A DNA stretch of 64,000 nucleotides. Source: Leptospira saintgironsiae. GTDB taxonomy: Bacteria; Spirochaetota; Leptospiria; Leptospirales; Leptospiraceae. The stretch is taken from NCBI RefSeq assembly GCF_002811765.1, contig NZ_NPDR01000011.1, positions 29,096 to 93,095 on the forward strand. Reading direction: 5' to 3'. Below, piece by piece: positions 61,368 through 64,000 of the stretch; position 1 is the stretch's first letter, and each line of letters starts with the position of its first letter. Under the pieces are notes generated by a model, which was not told where the DNA came from, did no database searches, and worked only from the letters and a program-made list of their open reading frames with translations. The position numbers and the translations under genes were made by a program.

Positions 61368-61772
61368 ATGAAATCAACGGTTCGGGAAAACCTGAGCTTC
61401 GGGTCCAGTCCTGACAATCCGGACGGTCTTCAATTAAAGATCACCTTTGATGAGGACACAAAAACCGCTTACGGTGACTATACGGTTCCTGAAAAGTTCC
61501 AAGGGTCTCCAGACGTGATCCATCCCGGAATCATCGCTACTATTTTGGACGAAATCATGGCCAAAATCAATGAGGCGATGAATTTTAAAACAACAACTGG
61601 CGAGTTAACGATCCGTTTCTTACAACCAGCGCAAGTAAATCAACCTTTGCATTTACGTGGCTGGTTCGTCAAAAAGAACAAAAAAGTGATCGAAAACAGA
61701 GCCGAAATTGAGAACGAGATCGGTAAAATCGTTGCCCGCGGTAAGGGCAAATACATCGAACTCGATTCCTGA
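61368..61772 (+). CDS. PaaI-type hotdog-fold thioesterase
   Basis: I start at ATG 61368 ([12 protein letters not shown]); an in-frame ATG at 61344 lies inside the promoter spacer. The 134-residue product has the hotdog fold with [20 protein letters not shown] (compare the family HGG...LDe) and [20 protein letters not shown]. Here the catalytic loop reads HPGI rather than HGGV, so activity is likely but not assured. Family members hydrolyse acyl-CoA. It is followed at once by tRNA-Leu. Confidence 0.8.
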   Translation: MKSTVRENLSFGSSPDNPDGLQLKITFDEDTKTAYGDYTVPEKFQGSPDVIHPGIIATILDEIMAKINEAMNFKTTTGELTIRFLQPAQVNQPLHLRGWFVKKNKKVIENRAEIENEIGKIVARGKGKYIELDS

Positions 61773-61795
61773 TCCAATACGGAATTATAAAACCC

Positions 61796-61879
61796 GCCGA
61801 TGTGGTGGAATTGGTAGACGCACTGGATTCAAAATCCAGCGAGGGCAACCTCGTGTCGGTTCGACTCCGACCGTCGGCA
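61796..61879 (+). tRNA. tRNA-Leu (anticodon CAA)
   Basis: The 84-base sequence folds as a class II tRNA. The acceptor stem pairs GCCGATG with CGTCGGC, the D region has TGGTAGACGC, the anticodon stem is CTGGA/TCCAG with loop TTCAAAA (anticodon CAA at 61830-61832), a variable arm GAGGGCAACCTC follows, and the T arm is GTCGGTTCGACTCCGAC. The discriminator is A79; no CCA is encoded. It lies 23 bases after the thioesterase stop. Confidence 0.95.
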
Positions 61880-61882
61880 GGG

Positions 61883-62638
61883 TTATTTACCTACAGAAGC
61901 AATCGCTTCTTCAAACGTATCCTTCTCTACTTGATCAATTGCTTCTAAGATCAAATTCATTTCTTCTCTAGTCATTCCAGAAAACAGTTCTTCTCCTTTC
62001 GTGAGAATACCTGCACCGAGCATAATACCTTCTACTTCTTCCTGAGTATAAGTTTTTGGCTTGGACTTCATTGTTTTAACAACAGCGTCCATGAGTTGTT
62101 TGATCTTAGAAAGAAGTTCCTTATCCGAAAGTGTTGTGAATAATTTTAAGATGTCTTCTCTGAATTCGTCCGCATCTTTTTTAGAAACGGAAGCAAGCAC
62201 TTGATTGAAGATAGATTTGTTTTGTAGGTCCTTCCCTTCTTTTAATAATTCTTTTGCTTTGGAAAACATGATCTCTTCGAATCTATGAGCAGTTACATAA
62301 GAATGTAACGCTGCAAATCCTGCTTGGAATGCTGATCTTAAATGGCGGCCCAGTTTGAATACTGCCATACTCAATGATCCCAAAAGACCAAATACTTTTG
62401 GAGGAGAATGAACAAATCCAGCCAGGGATTCAAATGCACCGTCTAATTTTTTTCTGCCCTCGTATTCCGGATATAATAGTTCCAGAAAGTAATGTACAAG
62501 AAGTTCTACCTTTTCCTCTGGAATAGATTCAAACTTTGGATACCTTGAAAGATTGTTTTTAGAATATCTTCTTTGGATGGCTTCTCTATAAGCGCTTATC
62601 AATTTAGGAAATTCCGGTTCTTCTAATAGCGATCCCAT
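61883..62638 (-). CDS. Hypothetical helical protein
   Basis: A 251-residue, mostly helical soluble protein with no signal peptide. One moderately hydrophobic stretch (about 75-105, HSPPKVFGLLGSLSMAVFKL) is flanked by charged helices, and the C-terminal 100 residues are Lys/Glu-rich with repeating EE..K patterns. No family is recognised. The stop is three bases after the tRNA-Leu gene, in convergent orientation. Confidence 0.6.
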   Translation of the reverse strand: MGSLLEEPEFPKLISAYREAIQRRYSKNNLSRYPKFESIPEEKVELLVHYFLELLYPEYEGRKKLDGAFESLAGFVHSPPKVFGLLGSLSMAVFKLGRHLRSAFQAGFAALHSYVTAHRFEEIMFSKAKELLKEGKDLQNKSIFNQVLASVSKKDADEFREDILKLFTTLSDKELLSKIKQLMDAVVKTMKSKPKTYTQEEVEGIMLGAGILTKGEELFSGMTREEMNLILEAIDQVEKDTFEEAIASVGK

Positions 62639-62687
62639 ACTCGGATAATTATTAAGAAGGTCCGCTTATTCGGAAATTGTTTTTTTC

Positions 62688-62802
62688 GCACAGAGGCACA
62701 GAGTTTAAAAGAGACACAGGGATGTTTTCACACAGAGACACAAAGCCACGGAGGATGTATGAACTCCAACAGAATCTAAAAACCCTTTGTGTCTTTTGTG
62801 CC
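62688..62802. repeat. Repetitive CACAGAG-type intergenic sequence
   Basis: Two direct copies of a CACAGAG/GACACA word (62688-62703 and 62730-62745) and a third, inverted copy (62785-62802). AGACACAAAG (62736-62745) and CTTTGTGTCT (62785-62794) are a perfect 10-bp inverted pair. Similar CACAGAG-rich gaps occur between genes in other bacteria. Confidence 0.5.
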
Positions 62803-63986
62803 TACCTTCTCCATTCTAAACGGACCAGCTCATACTTCGCGGAATTTGCCTCTGCGAGAGCCGCTTTAAGATAAGGCAAAACCCAAGGTTTTGTATCCTC
62901 TAGGAAAGTGTCTTTATAATTCCAATTGTCTTGGAACATTCTTTTATAATATTCCTTTGGATCTACTGTTACTATAAACTCGACTCGTTTGAGTTTTGAA
63001 AATTCTTCTTTGGATAAACTTTCACGAAGAAGGACAGATTCTCCAGGAGAAAGTCTTGTATCAAAGATTTCTTTCTGTAATTCCAGGTCCAACATCCAAC
63101 CTAAAGTTTTTTCCGAGATCTTCTTTCTTTCTCCAGTAACAAACTCAGTCCAAACTTCTAAGTATACTTTTGGAACAGAATAACTTGGGAATAGATGTCC
63201 TACTCCAGAGTTTTTGAGTTCAGAAATAATTTCGGCTCCTTCTTCTTTTGCTAAAACTTGCAAAGAAGTTTGGACTCCTTGTTTTACCATTTCTGGGTCA
63301 GAGATACCTTTCCATTCATGTTTTCTATCAGGCATATGACAGTTCTGGCATTGAACATTTGATTTTGCAAATTCGGACCTTCTCCATTGTCCGTATGTAT
63401 CCATCAGAAATTTTCCGTTTACCTGTTTTGCAGTCTCCGGAGATTGATGGCAATTTTTACAAAATTCTGATTCTTCGAATTCTTTTTGCGGGATAAAACC
63501 CTCGTGTGGAATATTCGAATTTTGAAATATTCTATTTTTATTACCGTCCTTTGGAAATGGTCCGTATACTTTCCCTTTTCTAAGATGGCAACTTGCACAT
63601 TGGACTCCATTTTCTTCAGAGCCTGATTTCCAAGCGGAGTCGGAGACTTCTCCCCAACCTAAACGTGTGAGTAATAAATTTTTGGTTTCTGGGTTTGGAC
63701 TATGGCAGTTCATACAATTTTCGGATCCATGTTTTCCAATCCGAGGTAATTGCCAAAGAAAGCCCGGGCCAATGGCCCGGGAGTGAAGAGTCGACTTCCA
63801 GGAACCGAACTGTTGTAAATGGCAACTCCCGCAAGAGGCCGGGTTCGGATCAACTGTAAGCGAGCCTTGGGATTCGAGGGGGAATGCCCAATGCCGTTGG
63901 TGAAACCCTTCTTCCTTACAAAATAATAAGAAGAAGGCAGCCGCAAAAATTACGGCAGAAAGGATAAAGGGAATTATCCTCCGCAA
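62802..63986 (-). CDS. Pentahaem cytochrome c (multihaem family)
   Basis: A 394-residue exported protein with an N-terminal hydrophobic segment (about 3-22, ending FFLLFC, perhaps a lipobox). Five CxxCH motifs are present: CGSCH, CMNCH, CASCH, CKNCH and CQNCH, spread over about residues 50-220. The C-terminal 170 residues lack haem motifs and look beta-rich (KVYLEVWTEFVTGERKK). The pattern recalls the cytochrome c554/hydroxylamine-related group; the electron partner is unknown. The start is a TTG at 63986 with GGGGGAA upstream. Confidence 0.82.
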   Translation of the reverse strand: MRRIIPFILSAVIFAAAFFLLFCKEEGFHQRHWAFPLESQGSLTVDPNPASCGSCHLQQFGSWKSTLHSRAIGPGFLWQLPRIGKHGSENCMNCHSPNPETKNLLLTRLGWGEVSDSAWKSGSEENGVQCASCHLRKGKVYGPFPKDGNKNRIFQNSNIPHEGFIPQKEFEESEFCKNCHQSPETAKQVNGKFLMDTYGQWRRSEFAKSNVQCQNCHMPDRKHEWKGISDPEMVKQGVQTSLQVLAKEEGAEIISELKNSGVGHLFPSYSVPKVYLEVWTEFVTGERKKISEKTLGWMLDLELQKEIFDTRLSPGESVLLRESLSKEEFSKLKRVEFIVTVDPKEYYKRMFQDNWNYKDTFLEDTKPWVLPYLKAALAEANSAKYELVRLEWRR

Positions 63987-64000
63987 GGATTTCCCCCACC

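Noticed and set aside
62688..62802. CRISPR array
   Set aside because: Only two or three short imperfect copies in mixed orientation, with no regular spacers and no cas genes in the window.

Overview
The window reads as chromosomal DNA from a Leptospira-type spirochaete. The evidence is the gene set and its style: an mreBCD-PBP2 block, SpoIIE-type phosphatase and hybrid kinases, a large number of predicted lipoproteins with loose spirochaetal lipoboxes, a DUF1577-like protein (a family I know only from Leptospira), a complete alternative complex III, and a stand-alone sufB beside a peroxiredoxin. Base composition looks moderate, not as AT-rich as L. interrogans, so a saprophytic or intermediate species is my guess. 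Genus is fairly sure; species is not determined. I see no prophage, insertion sequence, integron or CRISPR array.

Layout. 1-2979 (minus): cell-shape operon mreB-mreC-mreD-mrdA, with mrdA cut by the window edge. 3168-5395 (plus): a Ppx/GppA phosphatase and an overlapping lipoprotein gene. 5399-11837 (minus): signalling block of a SpoIIE phosphatase, a hybrid histidine kinase, a receiver protein and a two-PAS histidine kinase broken by a one-base frameshift exactly at its H-box. 11997-17869 (minus): 2-oxoglutarate dehydrogenase operon in the order E2-E3-E1, followed by a small hypothetical. 18011-21417 (minus): PBP1A and an overlapping metallo-beta-lactamase-fold gene. 21515-30224: rhomboid-like protein (catalytic His apparently missing), an outer-membrane barrel, an SGNH lipoprotein, a lipoate-ligase-like protein with glyA, a large unknown, an acyltransferase and an orphan Pycsar-effector-like (PycTM) membrane protein. 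30477-34638: a cupin remnant, a lipoprotein, then a compact plus-strand cassette of a RecA-fold protein with ruined Walker motifs, a small helical protein and a family B DNA polymerase. 34640-37683: DUF1577/PilZ-like protein, a small Cys-rich secreted protein, a lipoprotein and a membrane protein. 37781-45677 (minus): alternative complex III (actABCDEF) plus a lipoprotein. 45990-52665: secreted EEP-family protein, a YHYH/YwqK/SCO lipoprotein operon, an AraC-type membrane regulator, an LpxL-like acyltransferase and an M20 peptidase. 52848-61257 (minus): GT39 glycosyltransferase, Cys-rich lipoprotein, rlmN, TPR protein, sufB, a peroxiredoxin under a PerR-type operator, and a Pro/Gly-rich tethered protein. 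61368-63986: thioesterase, tRNA-Leu(CAA), a hypothetical and a multihaem cytochrome c.

How it fits together. Energy metabolism is well represented: the TCA step (sucABlpd) feeds reducing equivalents to quinol, alternative complex III passes electrons to cytochrome c, and a SCO protein is available for CuA maturation of an oxidase that lies outside this window. Envelope growth is covered by MreBCD, PBP2, PBP1A, an LpxL-like acyltransferase and a GT39 enzyme.

The strongest candidates for something under-described are the three-gene DNA polymerase cassette at 31444-34638, the orphan PycTM protein at 29700-30224, and the kinase frameshift at the phospho-acceptor histidine near 10958. Clear regulatory signals include a 17-bp perfect PerR-type operator before the peroxiredoxin, a 16-bp perfect palindrome before the lipoate-ligase gene, and two genes whose promoters predict leaderless transcripts.
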